From assembly GCA_024036415.1 (NCBI GenBank), contig JAMWET010003181.1:62001-126000 (forward strand): 64,000 bases of DNA. Direction: 5' to 3'. The DNA is from Prochilodus magdalenae. Taxonomy: Eukaryota; Chordata; Actinopteri; Characiformes; Prochilodontidae. The notes beneath the pieces were generated by a model. The model saw only the letters and a program-made list of their open reading frames with translations. It did not search any database and was not told where the DNA came from. Shown piece after piece: positions 62,560-64,000 of this stretch (positions are counted from its first letter, which is position 1; each line of letters opens with the position of its first letter). Both the position numbers and the translations under genes were made by a program.

Positions 62560-63680
62560 ATCAGTTCTTCACATCATTACGGCCGTAGCGATAAGAGCTC
62601 CATAGGTAGCGGTAAGCCTTTCCATCTCCTGCCTGCTCTGACCCTTAATGGCCCTCGCACTGGATCAGAAATCCTGCTGATTGGCGCTGTTGTGGCTCCC
62701 GATAATTAAGTGTCTCTCTCATTTTTCTCCATAGCCGAAGCTTCGACAGCAACAAGGCGCCACCGAGCGAATGTGCTGCCTTTTTGAACCCGGGTTTAAC
62801 AAGTATGTGTCAACAGCTGCAGCCGCCAAAACATTATCCAGTGTTTAGTGTCAGGCGGCACGGGGATTGGGCTAGTAAGCGAGAGCCTGGCTGGAGTTTC
62901 ATTACTTATGGAGCCTGCGCTGTTTTCAGAGGGACTCATTAGATGGGCTGCAGACATATGCCACGACCGCCAGCCATCTGAAGAGCCATTTGTAAAAAGC
63001 CCAGAGGATGGCCCTGGTGTCGTCGTTGGTTCGTGTCAGGTTTTTTTTTTTTCTTTATTTGTTTGTTTGTTTGTTTGTTTGTTTATCATTATTTATTTCT
63101 TCCAGACCCGTGTTTGTTTGGATGCGTTCTGGGGTCGAGCTCTCTCTTGTTCAGGCTCAGTTTCCGAGGAGATTAATTGCGAGAAGTAAGCCAGAAGCTT
63201 TCGGGAGAGGCACACGGCTTTGGTGCAGCATCGCTTAATCAGGCCACTTTGATACTGATGATCAGAAGGAGCTGGCGGTGACTGCCATTAGCGAAGGAGG
63301 GTGGGGGTGTTGGCGGCACCAGAGCTTTTGTCGGCCTCCTCGTAAGCCCGCTGTGATTCTTCATAAATAGCCGACGCTGTTGAATGCCGTCACGAGAGAC
63401 TTGTGGGTGTGGAAGTGGGGAGGAGGGGTCAAAGCACCGCAATGAGTCACAGCAATTACTGTCCTGCAATTTACCCTGAGCTGTGCGAGGTGGATCCACG
63501 CCACAGCAAACTGACTCTTTCAACATCAATGGAAGAACGCGGGAGAAATTACCTGCTCCATATTTGAAAGGAGAGGCAAGGCTAGCAGGCCGCTGCTGCG
63601 CCTTGATTTAATGAAAGCTGTAAACAAAGTGGTGAGTGGAGGAAGGGGACCTCTTTGGAAGGCTGTGGAGCACATTTTAG
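62560..63680. other. GC-rich, repeat-poor block in intron 7 (possible cis-regulatory region)
   Basis: More than 1 kb with raised G+C and CpG, broken by a T run and a (TTTG)n tract at 63041-63084. It includes ATTACGGCCGTAGCGATAAG, CCCGATAATTAAGTGTCTCT (TAATTA homeodomain core at 62703-62708), AGCCGAAGCTTCGACAGCAA, GCAATGAGTCACAGCAATTA (AP-1/Maf-type TGAGTCA) and CATTAGCGAAGGAGGGTGGG. No transposon motif and no branching-enzyme exon is present. It is the most enhancer-like stretch in the window by texture. Confidence 0.3.
63057..63084 (+). repeat. (TTTG)n microsatellite
   Basis: About seven TTTG units after a T run. Confidence 0.95.
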
Positions 63681-63706
63681 AGTAATTATTGTCTAGAAGA
63701 GTATTA

Positions 63707-63760
63707 CCAATCAAAGGTTTGGACACCTAATGTGAATACATGGTTTAACTATCTTGGAAA
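63707..63760. repeat. End of a Tc1/mariner-type MITE
   Basis: TACCAATCAAAGGTTTGGAC followed by ACCTAATGTGAATACATGGT resembles the terminal motif of the MITE at 7080-7401 (TACCAGTCAAAAGTTTAGAC). The other end was not found within the window. Confidence 0.5.
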
Positions 63761-64000
63761 TTATGCTTAGTGAATGTCTGTTGGAAAGTGCCCCAAGTGG
63801 GTGCTCATGGGGGTACTTGCAGAGAGTGGGCAAAGCTGGCAAGGCGAATGGGGGCACACAATATGGTTGAAATTATCATTCGATTTACTACTATGTGCAA
63901 AATTTTAGCTTCTGCTGTCACATAGCACACTGCATATGCTCTTAGGTCGCTCTTTATTAGATACGCTATGCTCTGGTTTGGTGTGGGATATGTTACACTC

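Overview
The window is vertebrate nuclear DNA, most likely from a teleost fish. It carries one recognisable gene on the + strand: the 5' part of gbe1, encoding the 1,4-alpha-glucan (glycogen) branching enzyme. Evidence for a fish: long AT-rich introns, GT-AG splice sites, many decayed Tc1/mariner-like and hAT-like elements, fold-back elements of types common in teleosts, and dense TG, CT, TTG and AT microsatellites. The mix of repeats resembles ostariophysan fishes, but that is only an impression.

Seven coding exons were placed by joining conserved branching-enzyme segments at consensus splice sites with matching phase: 1288-1388, 24209-24378, 28638-28753, 40343-40468, 41887-42022, 50425-50515 and 53475-53684. 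They total 950 coding bases: 316 codons plus 2 bases. The product starts with a short N-terminal segment, continues through the CBM48-type N-terminal domain (exons 2-4) and enters the GH13 catalytic barrel (exons 5-7), including conserved region I (DVVHSH). The catalytic nucleophile and acid/base, the rest of the barrel and the C-terminal domain lie in exons beyond 64000. By count, exon 7 ends at the place equivalent to the human exon 7/8 boundary, once a 14-residue shorter N-terminus is allowed for.

Layout: 1-1287 is 5' flank with a retroelement-like tail and a probable promoter with a TATA-like box, a CCAAT box and an E-box. Intron 1 (22.8 kb) holds a hAT-type MITE, a mariner-type MITE, Tc1 remnants, two fold-back elements, a common fish repeat and a 154-bp direct duplication. 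Intron 2 (4.3 kb) holds two Tc1-like relics, one split by a SINE-like insert. Intron 3 (11.6 kb) holds SINE-like and fold-back fragments, a GC-rich block and, just before exon 4, a 119-bp CT tract ending in a decoy splice acceptor. Intron 4 (1.4 kb) has nothing recognised. Intron 5 (8.4 kb) holds a Tc1-like relic, GC-rich blocks and a 1.15-kb hAT-like element. Intron 6 (3.0 kb) holds a Tc1-like pseudogene and a GC-rich block. Intron 7 (over 10.3 kb) holds a MITE, two compound TG/AT microsatellites, more repeats and a GC-rich, repeat-poor block.

I found no second protein gene, no tRNA or rRNA gene, no CRISPR array, and no sign of an undescribed multi-gene system. The points most worth checking are the CT tract and decoy acceptor, the near-perfect hairpin at 9041-9104, the hAT-like element with repeated palindromic motifs, the recent 154-bp duplication, and the GC-rich intronic blocks as possible enhancers.
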